Source: Microbacteriaceae bacterium
Lineage (GTDB): Bacteria; Actinomycetota; Actinomycetes; Actinomycetales; Microbacteriaceae
Direction: 5' to 3'
NCBI GenBank assembly: GCA_947444785.1
Contig: CANFBG010000006.1
Coordinates: 1-39,683 of the forward strand
DNA: 39,683 bases
Positions 1-8,884 of this stretch are shown here, one piece after another; positions within the stretch are counted from its first letter, which is position 1; every line of letters begins with the position of its first letter. A model generated the notes under the pieces. It did no database searches. It was not told the DNA's origin and was given only the letters and a program-made list of their open reading frames with translations. A program made the translations under genes and the position numbers.

Positions 1-111
1 GGTCCCGGCCACTTCTATGGGGAGCACTACCCCCGCCATGTGCGGCTGTCCCTCACGGCGACCGACGAGCGGATCGCCGCCGCCGCGGGACGCCTGTCGG
101 CCTCTGCCTGA
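1..111 (+). CDS. dapC: C-terminal end of an aminotransferase, probably succinyldiaminopimelate transaminase (5' truncated by window)
   Basis: Frame 1 reads GPGHFYGEHYPRHVRLSLTATDERIAAAAGRLSASA*, a class I/II aminotransferase tail; dapD/dapE lie nearby. Confidence 0.6.
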   Translation, partial: GPGHFYGEHYPRHVRLSLTATDERIAAAAGRLSASA

Positions 112-176
112 GCCTTCCTGGCACATTTTGTGGACAAGGGACAACGCATCCAGCCGAACGCATGATGATGTCACGG

Positions 177-199
177 TTGTCCCTGATTCGCCCTAGGCT
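177..199 (+). promoter_or_regulatory. Candidate promoter of gltA, TTGTCCCTG-N8-TAGGCT
   Basis: TTGTC at 177-181 and TAGGCT at 194-199; short-spaced architecture resembling RecA-NDp. Confidence 0.35.
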
Positions 200-292
200 G
201 TAGACGGGTCATCGTCGCCTCGGGTCACAAACCCGTCGCGAAAGGTCCCGAGCCAGATGCCACCAGGCAGATATTTCTAAAGAAGGGGCGCC

Positions 293-1606
293 GTGAGCGA
301 CGTCGGACAGCAGCCAGCAGCAAACGAGCCGCAGAAGGCCACCCTGACTTTTCCCGGGGGCAGCGCGGAGTTCCCCATCCTGCCGAGTGCGGATGGCGCC
401 TCGAGCCTCGATATCTCCTCGTTCACCAAGCAGACCGGCATGACGACGCTGGACTACGGCTTCGTCAACACCTCGGCCACCCGCAGCGATATCACCTACA
501 TCGACGGCGACAAGGGCATCCTGCGCTACCGGGGCTACCCGATCGAGCAGGTCGCCAACAACCTCAGTTTTCTCGAGGTCGCCTGGCTGCTCATCTACGG
601 CGAGGTACCCTCGGCCAGCGAGCTCGAGGACTTCGACAACCGCATCCGCAGGCACACTCTGCTGCACGAAGACCTCAAGCGCTTCTTCGACGGACTGCCG
701 CACCAGGCACACCCGATGTCGGTGCTCTCGAGCGGCGTTTCCGCCCTCTCGACCTATTACCAGGACTCGCTCGACCCGCACAATCCGGAGCACGTCGAGA
801 TCTCCACCATGCGCCTGCTGGCGAAGATGCCCGTCATGGCCGCGTACGCGCACAAGAAGAGCATCGGCCAGGCCTTCCTGTACCCCGACAACAGCCTCAG
901 CTTCGTCGACAACTTCCTGAAGCTGAACTTCGGCACCATGGCTGAGCCGTACGAGGTCAACCCCGTCGTCTCCAAGGCGCTGGAGCGCCTCCTCATCCTG
1001 CACGCCGACCACGAGCAGAATGCCTCGACGTCGACGGTCCGTCTCGTCGGTTCGACGGACGCGAACATGTTCGCCTCCATCTCGGCCGGCATCAACGCAC
1101 TCTTCGGCCCGCTGCACGGCGGCGCCAACGAGGCTGTGCTGAGCATGCTCGGCGAGATCAAGAACTCCGGCGAGGGCGTCGCGAAGTACGTCGAACGGGT
1201 CAAGAACAAAGAGGCCGGCGTCAAGCTGATGGGCTTCGGCCACCGCGTCTACAAGAACTACGACCCCCGCGCCAAGCTGGTCAAGGAGAGCGCCGACGAG
1301 GTGCTCGCCGCCCTCGGCGTGAAGGACGACCTGCTGGAGATCGCCAAGGAGCTCGAGCAGCTCGCTCTGGCCGACGACTACTTCAAGGAGCGTCGCCTCT
1401 ACCCGAACGTCGACTTCTACACCGGCGTCATCTACAAGGCCATGGGCTTCCCGACGCACATGTTCACCGTGCTGTTCGCCATCGGGCGCCTGCCCGGCTG
1501 GATTGCGCACTGGCGTGAGATGGTCGGCGACCCGGCCACCAAGATCGGCCGCCCGCAGCAGTTGTACATGGGCCACCCGGCCCGCGACCTCACCCCTCGG
1601 GGCTAG
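293..1606 (+). CDS. gltA: Citrate synthase
   Basis: 437 aa, GTG start; citrate synthase motifs (GPLHGGANEAVL, GFGHRVYKNYDPRA, RPQQLYMG). Confidence 0.96.
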   Translation: MSDVGQQPAANEPQKATLTFPGGSAEFPILPSADGASSLDISSFTKQTGMTTLDYGFVNTSATRSDITYIDGDKGILRYRGYPIEQVANNLSFLEVAWLLIYGEVPSASELEDFDNRIRRHTLLHEDLKRFFDGLPHQAHPMSVLSSGVSALSTYYQDSLDPHNPEHVEISTMRLLAKMPVMAAYAHKKSIGQAFLYPDNSLSFVDNFLKLNFGTMAEPYEVNPVVSKALERLLILHADHEQNASTSTVRLVGSTDANMFASISAGINALFGPLHGGANEAVLSMLGEIKNSGEGVAKYVERVKNKEAGVKLMGFGHRVYKNYDPRAKLVKESADEVLAALGVKDDLLEIAKELEQLALADDYFKERRLYPNVDFYTGVIYKAMGFPTHMFTVLFAIGRLPGWIAHWREMVGDPATKIGRPQQLYMGHPARDLTPRG

Positions 1607-1678
1607 GTTCGATCAGGCTCCCGGAAAGCGGATCCGCCAACGTGAATGCTCACGGTGCGGGTCCGCTTCTCTTTTGGC

Positions 1679-1720
1679 CGGATGCCGGATGCCGGATGCC
1701 GGATGCGGGATGCGGGATGC
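1679..1720. repeat. Tandem heptamer array (CGGATGC x4, GGGATGC x2)
   Basis: Six contiguous 7-bp units read directly. Confidence 0.95.
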
Positions 1721-1721
1721 G

Positions 1722-1766
1722 GCATCCGCAGATTCCGAACGCCGGATTCCGCATCCGCAGATTCCG
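1722..1766. repeat. 16-bp direct repeat GCATCCGCAGATTCCG, two copies (1722-1737, 1751-1766)
   Basis: Identical 16-mers 29 bp apart, immediately after the heptamer array. Confidence 0.9.
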
Positions 1767-1834
1767 TTTTCAGGCCATAGCGGCAGCCAACCGCCCCGGG
1801 CGGTTGAGCGCCGCTATGGCCTGAAAACGGAATC
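1760..1834. repeat. Long inverted repeat, 25-bp perfect arms, between convergent gltA and dapD
   Basis: gattccgttttcaggccatagcggc (1760-1784) and its exact reverse complement (1810-1834); inner arms also pair (1788-1796 with 1798-1806). Confidence 0.95.
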
Positions 1835-1837
1835 AGG

Positions 1838-2794
1838 TCAGGCGTGCAGGGCTGCGTTCAGCTCGATGCCGGCTCCCGTGCGGGACAGCACCTCGACGGC
1901 CCCCGTCAGGGAGTTGCGACGGAACAGCAGGTTCGGCAGGCCGGACAGCGCGGCCGCCTTGACGATCTCGTTGTTGCCGAGAACGACGACCTTGGTGCCG
2001 GCCGTGACGTAGAGCCCGGCCTCGACGACGCAGTCGTCGCCGATCGAGATTCCGATGCCGGAGTTGGCGCCGAGGAGCGCCCGGGCCCCGATCGAGATGC
2101 GCTGGGTGCCGCCGCCGGAGAGCGTGCCCATGATGGATGCGCCGCCGCCGATGTCGGAGCCGTCGCCAACCACGACGCCCTGCGAGATGCGCCCCTCGAC
2201 CATGGAGGTGCCGAGGGTGCCGGCGTTGAAGTTCACGAAGCCCTCGTGCATGACTGTGGTGCCGGGGGAGAGGTGTGCGCCGAGGCGAACGCGGGCCGCA
2301 TCCGCGATTCGCACCTGCTTGGGGCTGACGTAGTCGAGCAGTCGCGGGAACTTGTCGATTCCGGTGGGGGCGATGCCGTGGCGCTTCAGGGCGGGGCGCA
2401 GGCGCTCGAAGTCGTCGGGGTGCACCGGGCCGGCATTCGTGAAGACGGCGATGGGCAGGTGGCCGAAGATGCCGTCGAGGTTCAAGCCGTTGGGCTCCAC
2501 GCGAAGGTGCGAGAGCAGGTGCAGGCGCAGGTAGGCGTCGGAGGTGCCGGCGGGCGGCGCGGCGAGGTCGATCTCGACCGTTACGTACTCGAGGGTCACG
2601 TTGCGGCGCGGGTCGGGCCCGGCCAGGGCATCGAGGTCGGCGGGAGCGATCCACCGATCGCGGTCGGCCGGCACCGGTCCCAGGTGCGTCTCGGGGAACC
2701 AGGTGTCGAGCACGGTGCCGTCGCCTGAGACGGTGGCGAGCCCGGCGCCCCAGGCAGGTCGGGCAGGGGTGGGGACGGCTGTCGGGAAGGTCAT
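1838..2794 (-). CDS. dapD: 2,3,4,5-tetrahydropyridine-2,6-dicarboxylate N-succinyltransferase
   Basis: Starts [18 protein letters not shown]; hexapeptide-repeat C-terminal half; divergent from dapE. Confidence 0.93.
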   Translation of the reverse strand: MTFPTAVPTPARPAWGAGLATVSGDGTVLDTWFPETHLGPVPADRDRWIAPADLDALAGPDPRRNVTLEYVTVEIDLAAPPAGTSDAYLRLHLLSHLRVEPNGLNLDGIFGHLPIAVFTNAGPVHPDDFERLRPALKRHGIAPTGIDKFPRLLDYVSPKQVRIADAARVRLGAHLSPGTTVMHEGFVNFNAGTLGTSMVEGRISQGVVVGDGSDIGGGASIMGTLSGGGTQRISIGARALLGANSGIGISIGDDCVVEAGLYVTAGTKVVVLGNNEIVKAAALSGLPNLLFRRNSLTGAVEVLSRTGAGIELNAALHA

Positions 2795-2801
2795 GCGAAA
2801 T

Positions 2802-2807
2802 ACTCTA
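2802..2807 (-). promoter_or_regulatory. Candidate -10 (TAGAGT) of a leaderless dapD transcript
   Basis: On the minus strand TAGAGT-atttcgc-ATG. Confidence 0.5.
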
Positions 2808-2818
2808 TCGAGCCTAAA

Positions 2819-2824
2819 TAGACT
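2819..2824 (+). promoter_or_regulatory. Candidate -10 (TAGACT) of a leaderless dapE transcript
   Basis: TAGACT-ggtcgc-ATG. Confidence 0.5.
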
Positions 2825-2830
2825 GGTCGC

Positions 2831-4000
2831 ATGACGACAGCCGCCGCCGCAGACCCCGCCGCCTCCGACCTGGCCACGGTCGTCCTCGACCTCGGTTCTT
2901 CCGCCACGGCGCTGACCCGGCAGATCTGCGACATCGAAAGCGTGTCCGGCAACGAGAAGGCCCTCGCTGATGCGATCGTCGCGTCCCTCGCCGACGCCCG
3001 GCACCTCGAGATAATCCGGGACGGCAACACGATCGTCGCCCGCACGAACCTGGGCCGCGTCAACCGGGTCGTGATCGCGGGTCACATCGACACCGTCCCC
3101 CTGAACAACAACCTGCCCACCCGTTTCGAAACGCTTGATGTGGGCTCGGCTCTGGCCGAATCCTCCGCCACCGGCCCCGGGGACTACCTCTGGGGCCGAG
3201 GAACGGTGGACATGAAGGCCGGAGTCGCCGTTCAGCTCAAACTCGCTGCAGAGCTCACAGAGCCCATTCTCGACGTGACATGGATGTGGTACGACAACGA
3301 GGAGGTCACGAGCGACCTCAACGGCCTCACCCGGCTGGCAGCGAACCGGCCCGACCTCTTCGCGGGGGACTTCGCGATTCTTGGGGAACCGACGAACAGC
3401 ACCATCGAGGGCGGCTGCAATGGCACCCTCCGGGTCGACGTTCGCGCCAAGGGGCTCCGGTCGCACTCGGCGCGCAGCTGGGTCGGCGTGAACGCCATCC
3501 ACCGGATCGCCCCCGTGCTTGCGACACTCGCGGCCTATGTGGCCCGGGAGGTCGAGGTCGAGGGACTCGTCTACCGCGAAGGCTTGAATGCCGTGGGCAT
3601 CTCGGGAGGCGTGGCCGGCAACGTCATCCCCGATGAGTGCACGGTGCACATCAACTATCGTTTCGCGCCGAGCATGAGCGGCGCCGAGGCCGAGCTGTAC
3701 GTGCGGTCGCTCTTTGCCGGCTTCGAGGTCACGCTGGTCGATCTGGCCGAGGGTGCCCGCCCCGGGCTGGATGCCGATCTGGCGCAGCATTTCCTCGCCT
3801 CCGTCGGCGGCATCGCCAAGCCGAAGTACGGCTGGACGGACGTCGCCCGGTTCTCCGCCATGGGTGTGCCCGCCGTGAACTACGGCCCCGGCGACCCGCT
3901 GAAGGCCCACGCCGACGACGAGCGCGTGCTGATCAGTCAGATCGATGACTGCGAGGCCGGGCTCCGCCGCTGGCTGACGGGCGAGGAGTCCGGGAGGTGA
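2831..4000 (+). CDS. dapE: Succinyl-diaminopimelate desuccinylase
   Basis: M20 peptidase family motifs ([42 protein letters not shown]). Confidence 0.94.
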   Translation: MTTAAAADPAASDLATVVLDLGSSATALTRQICDIESVSGNEKALADAIVASLADARHLEIIRDGNTIVARTNLGRVNRVVIAGHIDTVPLNNNLPTRFETLDVGSALAESSATGPGDYLWGRGTVDMKAGVAVQLKLAAELTEPILDVTWMWYDNEEVTSDLNGLTRLAANRPDLFAGDFAILGEPTNSTIEGGCNGTLRVDVRAKGLRSHSARSWVGVNAIHRIAPVLATLAAYVAREVEVEGLVYREGLNAVGISGGVAGNVIPDECTVHINYRFAPSMSGAEAELYVRSLFAGFEVTLVDLAEGARPGLDADLAQHFLASVGGIAKPKYGWTDVARFSAMGVPAVNYGPGDPLKAHADDERVLISQIDDCEAGLRRWLTGEESGR

Positions 4001-5250
4001 GCGGAACCGGCCGGGTGGGAAGCATCGGGCGGATGGGAAGCTTCAAACCCACGTTGACCTGGCATCGCAGTGCCCTCGTGCGCTATCGACTTCTGCCCTG
4101 GTGGGCACGCGTCCTCCTCATCTTCGCGGCGGCGAGGGTGGTCACGACCATCCTGATTCTGATCCTCGCCAGCGTGCAGGGCCACAATCCGTGGACGGGC
4201 GCGCATCCTGCCTACTTCGATTACGCGTCGATCTGGGACGGCAACTGGTACAAGATCGTCGCCTACAACGGCTATCCGAGCCAGTTGCCTATGACCGCCC
4301 AGGGCCACGTCGGGGAGAACGCCTGGGCATTCATGCCGGTGTACCCGTTCTTCGTGAAGCTGCTGATGCTTGTGAGCGGCGGCCCCTGGACGGTGTTGGC
4401 CGTTCTGGTCTCGCTGGCGGCCGGGTTCGGCGCGGCCCTTGTCTTCTATCGCCTGATGAAGCATGTGCTGGGCGACTCCAGTACCGCGATGTTCGCCGTG
4501 GTGCTTTTCTCCGTTGCCCCGGTGTCACCGCTGTTCCAGCTCGCCTACGCGGAATCGCTCTACACGCTGCTGCTCGTCACCGCCCTCTACCTCGTCGTGC
4601 TGCGTCGGTATGAATGGCTCCTCCCCGTGGTCTTCGTCATGGCGCTGACCCGGCCCAGTGGGCTGGCGTTCGGGTTGTTCCTCGGGCTGCACGTGCTCTA
4701 TCGGCTCTGGGTTCGGCGGCGTGATCCGTTCCCCGTCGGGCAGCTCGTCGCCGTGTGCGCCCTCGGCGTGTTCAGCGTCGTGATGGGACTCGTCTGGCCC
4801 CTGCTCGCGGGCGTCGTCACGGGCGTGCCCAACGCGTATCTGGACACCGAGCTCGCGTGGCGCTCGTCCTACATCGGCTACCAGGCGTTGGTACCCTTCA
4901 CCGCGTGGTTCCAGAGCGGCAACTGGTGGCTCGGCACGCCCGGTGGGGCGGTCGTCGTTGCCCTGTTGATCATCGCCTTCGGATTCTCGCTGTTCCTCGT
5001 GTCGGTGCGGCGCATCGGTATCGATCTTCGACTCTGGGTCGCGAGCTACGGGCTCTATCTGCTCGCCGTTTTCTTCCCGCAGTCCAGCACGTTCCGAATC
5101 CTGATGCCGATGTTCCCGCTGCTCGGCGCCGTAGCGATTCCCCGTTCCCGGGCCTATCGTGTCTCGGTCGTGATCGGCTGCATTCTGGCCCAGTGGGTCT
5201 GGCTGCTGATCTGCTGGGGAGTGGACGGCTCCGACTGGACGCCACCGTAG
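3997..5250 (+). CDS. Multi-pass membrane mannosyltransferase-like protein (PIG-V-like)
   Basis: 417 aa, many hydrophobic helices, [15 protein letters not shown] motif; GTG start overlaps the dapE stop. Confidence 0.75.
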   Translation: MSGTGRVGSIGRMGSFKPTLTWHRSALVRYRLLPWWARVLLIFAAARVVTTILILILASVQGHNPWTGAHPAYFDYASIWDGNWYKIVAYNGYPSQLPMTAQGHVGENAWAFMPVYPFFVKLLMLVSGGPWTVLAVLVSLAAGFGAALVFYRLMKHVLGDSSTAMFAVVLFSVAPVSPLFQLAYAESLYTLLLVTALYLVVLRRYEWLLPVVFVMALTRPSGLAFGLFLGLHVLYRLWVRRRDPFPVGQLVAVCALGVFSVVMGLVWPLLAGVVTGVPNAYLDTELAWRSSYIGYQALVPFTAWFQSGNWWLGTPGGAVVVALLIIAFGFSLFLVSVRRIGIDLRLWVASYGLYLLAVFFPQSSTFRILMPMFPLLGAVAIPRSRAYRVSVVIGCILAQWVWLLICWGVDGSDWTPP

Positions 5251-5375
5251 GAAGCCCCGCGAGGGCCATCGATTTCGGAGCCGAATAATAGCGGATGCGA
5301 CGGTTCTGACAGACATGGGTTCAATACGGTCCGTGATATGACGGATAATAGAAGTTCACGACGAAAGGGAGCCGC

Positions 5376-5549
5376 ATGGCCGCCATGAAGCCCAGGACCG
5401 GAGACGGACCAATGGAGGCTGTCAAAGAAGGACGACTAATTATCGTGCGAGTACCGCTCGAGGGGGGCGGACGTTTGGTTGTGTCGGTGAATGACGCCGA
5501 GGCCAAAGAACTCCACGATGCCCTAGCCGGGGTCGTTGCACCGGTCTAG
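5376..5549 (+). CDS. DUF3117 family small protein (57 aa)
   Basis: Not in the supplied ORF list; translates to MAAMKPRTGDGPMEAVKEGRLIIVRVPLEGGGRLVVSVNDAEAKELHDALAGVVAPV. Confidence 0.92.
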   Translation: MAAMKPRTGDGPMEAVKEGRLIIVRVPLEGGGRLVVSVNDAEAKELHDALAGVVAPV

Positions 5550-5670
5550 TCTGACCGCGTCAGGCCGGGCCCGACCGGGACGGCCTGTGTGACAGCATCA
5601 CCGTAAAAATATTTACCGTCGGCGGCTGGATCGCCCGGGATCCTGGTTCTGTGCCAGGACCTCGGGGGAC

Positions 5671-6303
5671 CTAGTCGCCGATTTTTGTGATCTGGAGGAG
5701 ACCGTCGCCCGCGGGGGACAGTGCCAGGAGAACGGCACTCGACTTCGACAGCTCGGACAGCAGGGTGCGGAAGTCCGTGACGGTGTCGTCACGCTGGGCA
5801 GGGTCGGCAACCCGGTCGCGCCAGAGTGCGTGGGGAACCGCTACGGTCCCGCCGCGGCGAACGAGGCGCAGGCCGTGCTCGACATACTCGATGACGGACT
5901 CGGGGTCGGCGTCGACAAGGACGAGGTCGTAGGAGTTCTCGTTCATGCGCGGCAGCACATCGCTCGCCCGGCCAGTGATCAGCCGAAACCGGTTGGCCGG
6001 AATGCCCGCCTCGATGAAGGACGCCCGGGCGACCTGCTGGTTCTCCAGCTCGATGTCGATGGACGTGATGGTTGCCGTCGGCGCACCGGCGAAGAGCCAG
6101 AGCCCCGACACGCCCGTACCCGTTCCGATCTCGACGATCGCCTTGGCATCCGCCGCGGCAGCCAGAACGGCAAGCTGCGCACCGACAGCCGGAGACACCG
6201 CATCGATCCCGAGTTCCTGCGAGTTCGCCCGCGCCTGCACCGTGATGGCCGGCTCCCGGATCAGATCCTCGGAGTACTTCCAATTCATTTCTTTACTTGA
6301 CAC
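5671..6303 (-). CDS. O-methyltransferase (SAM-dependent, CmoM/PCMT-like O-MT family 3)
   Basis: MNWKYSEDLIREPAITVQARANSQELG...EIGTGTGVSGLWLF...DLVLVDADPESVIEY; GTG at 6303 or ATG at 6288. Confidence 0.88.
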   Translation of the reverse strand: MSSKEMNWKYSEDLIREPAITVQARANSQELGIDAVSPAVGAQLAVLAAAADAKAIVEIGTGTGVSGLWLFAGAPTATITSIDIELENQQVARASFIEAGIPANRFRLITGRASDVLPRMNENSYDLVLVDADPESVIEYVEHGLRLVRRGGTVAVPHALWRDRVADPAQRDDTVTDFRTLLSELSKSSAVLLALSPAGDGLLQITKIGD

Positions 6304-6421
6304 GTCACTCTCCCGGCCCCAAGCATAGGTTCGGATGCGCCGGGTTTCGCGCAGGCACGCAGCAGGGCGGCTGTCAGGGCCCTCCCGGACTGGAATGTCG
6401 CTCACGCGTTAGTCTTGGGGG

Positions 6422-6841
6422 ATGTTCAACGGTCTGACCTTCGAGAAGCTGTTGCTCGTCGCGGTCGTTGCTGTCTTCCTCGTCGGGCCCGACAAACTTC
6501 CCCAGTACGCGGCGCAGCTGGCAAAGCTGGTGCGTACGATTCGGGACTTCGCAAACTCCGCCAAGACGCGGATGAAAGACGAGATGGGCCCGGAGTTCGA
6601 CGAGGTCGACTGGAAGAGGCTCGACCCCAGGCAGTACGACCCCCGTCGGATTATCCGTGAGGCGCTCTTGGAGGATGCTCCTGTCGGCACCGGAGGTCCC
6701 TCCGTGCCGGCGGTGGAGAGCGCCGAAGCCGCGTCGCTGGCCAGGAAGTCGAGCCAAGCGGCTGCGGGGATCGGCGCAATGACCGCCGCCGGCACACTCG
6801 CGACCCCCGGCCAGACGCCATTCGACTCGGAGTCGACCTAA
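6422..6841 (+). CDS. tatB: Sec-independent protein translocase subunit TatB-like
   Basis: N-terminal single TM plus amphipathic helix (LTFEKLLLVAVVAVFLVGPDKLPQYAAQLAKLVR). Confidence 0.88.
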   Translation: MFNGLTFEKLLLVAVVAVFLVGPDKLPQYAAQLAKLVRTIRDFANSAKTRMKDEMGPEFDEVDWKRLDPRQYDPRRIIREALLEDAPVGTGGPSVPAVESAEAASLARKSSQAAAGIGAMTAAGTLATPGQTPFDSEST

Positions 6842-6904
6842 GCCTCTGGCCAATCGGGCACAAACGCTCTGCCCCGAACGGGTGTCAGCGAAGCATAATA
6901 AGAA

Positions 6905-7168
6905 ATGATCGAACCGTCTTCAGAAGCCGCGCGGGTAGTCGGGGAACGCATCCGCATGAGGCGCCAGGCTCTGGAAATCAACCAGGAGAACCTCGCGAAG
7001 CTCGCCAGCATCCATGCGACGAACCTCGGCAAGATCGAGCGGGGTCGAGCCAACCCGAGCCTGCACACCATGCTGCGCATCGCCGGCGCGCTCAACATGG
7101 AGCCGGCCGAGCTCCTGGTTGGACTCACCGCGGCCGAACTTCCCGACGGGCTCGTCAGCTCGGTGTGA
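6905..7168 (+). CDS. XRE-family helix-turn-helix regulator
   Basis: VGERIRMRRQALEINQENLAKLASIHATNLGKIERGRANPSLHTMLRIAGAL. Confidence 0.9.
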   Translation: MIEPSSEAARVVGERIRMRRQALEINQENLAKLASIHATNLGKIERGRANPSLHTMLRIAGALNMEPAELLVGLTAAELPDGLVSSV

Positions 7169-8354
7169 CGGTTCGCGCTCTGACGCCGAGGCGTCGACCG
7201 GCGAGGCCGCGCCCGCGGGTCGCGATCATCTCTGCCACGCTGTCGATCGCGAGGCTCGCGGGGTCAGTGGGCCAGGCCAGCACGATCGGCGATCCGGTGT
7301 CGCCGCCCTTCCTCAGCAGCCCGCTGAGGGGCACGGAGGCCAGAAGTGGAACGGTGTCTGCCTGACCGAGGGAAAGTCGCCTGGCGACCTCCTGGCCGCC
7401 TCCTGAGCCGAAGAAGTCGAGCACGGTGCCGTCGGGCTGTACGGCGGGTGCCATGTTCTCGATCACGCCGAAGATCTTCTGGCCGGTCTGGCGGGCGACG
7501 ATGCCCGAGCGCTCCGCGACATCGGCCGCCGCCGGCTGGGGGGTCGTCACTACGATGACCTCGGCCTGGGGCAGCAGCTGTCCGATGGAAATGGCGACGT
7601 CGCCGGTACCCGGGGGCAGGTCCAGCAGCAGCACGTCGAGGTCACCGAAGTAGACATCGGTGAGGAACTGCTGAATGGTTCGATGCAGCATCGGGCCTCG
7701 CCACGCCACCGCGCCGCCATGGCCGCCGTCCTCCACGGAGGCCGCGTCGATGAACATCCCGATCGAGATGACCTTCACATCGAGCCCCACGGGGGGAAGG
7801 ATCATGTCGCCGACCCGGGTCGGCTTCTCAGCGAGGCCGTCTTTGCCGACGAGGCCCAGCAGTCCGGGGATCGAGAAGCCGTAGACGTCCGCGTCCACGA
7901 GCCCGACGGCGAGGCCCCGGGCTGCCAGGGCCACGGCCAGATTCGCGGTGATGCTCGATTTGCCCACGCCCCCCTTGCCGCTCGTGATGGCGTAGATGCG
8001 GGTCAGTGACTCGGGGCCGAACTGGATGCCGCGGGCGGCACCCGGGCCCCGGAGCCGGTCGATGAGATTCCGGCGCTCGTCGGGGGTCATGATCCCCACG
8101 ACGACGTCCACCGCCTCGATGCCGTCCACGGAGGCCACGGCGGCCCGCACATCCTGCTCGATCCGGTTCGCGGCCGGGCAGCCCACGACGGTGAGTTTGA
8201 TATGCACCCGCGCGGAGCCGGAAACAGAGACCTCGATGTCGCCCACCATGTCGAGGTCGGTTATCGGCTTGCGGATCTCCGGGTCGATCACCCGGGTCAG
8301 CGCCTGGCGAATCGCCCCGGTCAGGGCTGTTGACGATGCAGCTCCGGTGGTCAT
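7155..8354 (-). CDS. mrp: Mrp/NBP35-family ATP-binding Fe-S carrier
   Basis: DUF59 N-terminus, GKGGVGKSS deviant Walker A, LLLDLPPGTGD. Confidence 0.93.
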   Translation of the reverse strand: MTTGAASSTALTGAIRQALTRVIDPEIRKPITDLDMVGDIEVSVSGSARVHIKLTVVGCPAANRIEQDVRAAVASVDGIEAVDVVVGIMTPDERRNLIDRLRGPGAARGIQFGPESLTRIYAITSGKGGVGKSSITANLAVALAARGLAVGLVDADVYGFSIPGLLGLVGKDGLAEKPTRVGDMILPPVGLDVKVISIGMFIDAASVEDGGHGGAVAWRGPMLHRTIQQFLTDVYFGDLDVLLLDLPPGTGDVAISIGQLLPQAEVIVVTTPQPAAADVAERSGIVARQTGQKIFGVIENMAPAVQPDGTVLDFFGSGGGQEVARRLSLGQADTVPLLASVPLSGLLRKGGDTGSPIVLAWPTDPASLAIDSVAEMIATRGRGLAGRRLGVRARTVTPS

Positions 8355-8884
8355 TCAGTCGCGCCGGCGGTGCGCGACGCCTCGCGGGGGCTCTCCCGGT
8401 CGAGCTCGTCCAGGAATGAGCGCAACTCCTCGCGGATGAAGTCCTTGCTGGCCAGGTCCTTCATGGCGAGGCGTAGCGCCACCACCTCGCGCGCGAGGTA
8501 CTCGGTGTCCGCGAGATTGCGCTCTGCACGCTGCCGGTCCTGCTCGATCTGCACCCGGTCGCGGTCGTCCTGACGGTTCTGCGCGAGCAGGATCAGGGGG
8601 GCGGCGTAGGAGGCCTGCAGGGACAGGATCAGCGTGAGGGCGGTGAACCCCAGCGCTGCGGAGTCGAAGCGGAACTCGTCCGGAACGCTCGTGTTGTAGA
8701 TCATCCAGATGACGACGAAGACCGAGAGGATGAGCATGAACATGGGGGTGCCCATGCTCCGGGCGATCCACTCGGTGAATCGGCCGAAACTGTCCCGGCT
8801 CTCGCGGTTGCGGAGTGGAATGACACTGGTACGGAGGCCCTTCGGGGCATCGAGGCGGGCGCTATCCCGGCTGTTGCGTGCCAT
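8351..8884 (-). CDS. DUF1003 domain membrane protein
   Basis: GRFTEWIARSMGTPMFMLILSVFVVIWM...FIALNPILSLQASYAAPLILLAQNRQDDRDR-type signature; 4-bp ATGA overlap with mrp. Confidence 0.88.
   Translation of the reverse strand: MARNSRDSARLDAPKGLRTSVIPLRNRESRDSFGRFTEWIARSMGTPMFMLILSVFVVIWMIYNTSVPDEFRFDSAALGFTALTLILSLQASYAAPLILLAQNRQDDRDRVQIEQDRQRAERNLADTEYLAREVVALRLAMKDLASKDFIREELRSFLDELDRESPREASRTAGATE

Noticed and set aside
209-1576. 455-aa minus-strand ORF antisense to gltA
   Set aside because: High-GC shadow ORF; Asp/Val/Glu/Arg-biased sequence with no domain; gltA on the plus strand is unambiguous.
1679-1766. Possible CRISPR-like array
   Set aside because: Units are 7 bp contiguous or two 16-bp copies, without spacer regularity or cas genes.
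1838-3910. 690-aa minus-strand ORF extending dapD through dapE antisense
   Set aside because: Only the 3' part (from 2794) is DapD; the extension is open by composition. The dapD start is supported by homology and a -10 at leaderless distance.
5561-5587. CAGGCCG...CGGCCTG hairpin after DUF3117 as terminator
   Set aside because: Only a 7-bp stem and no U-tract; too weak to call as a feature.
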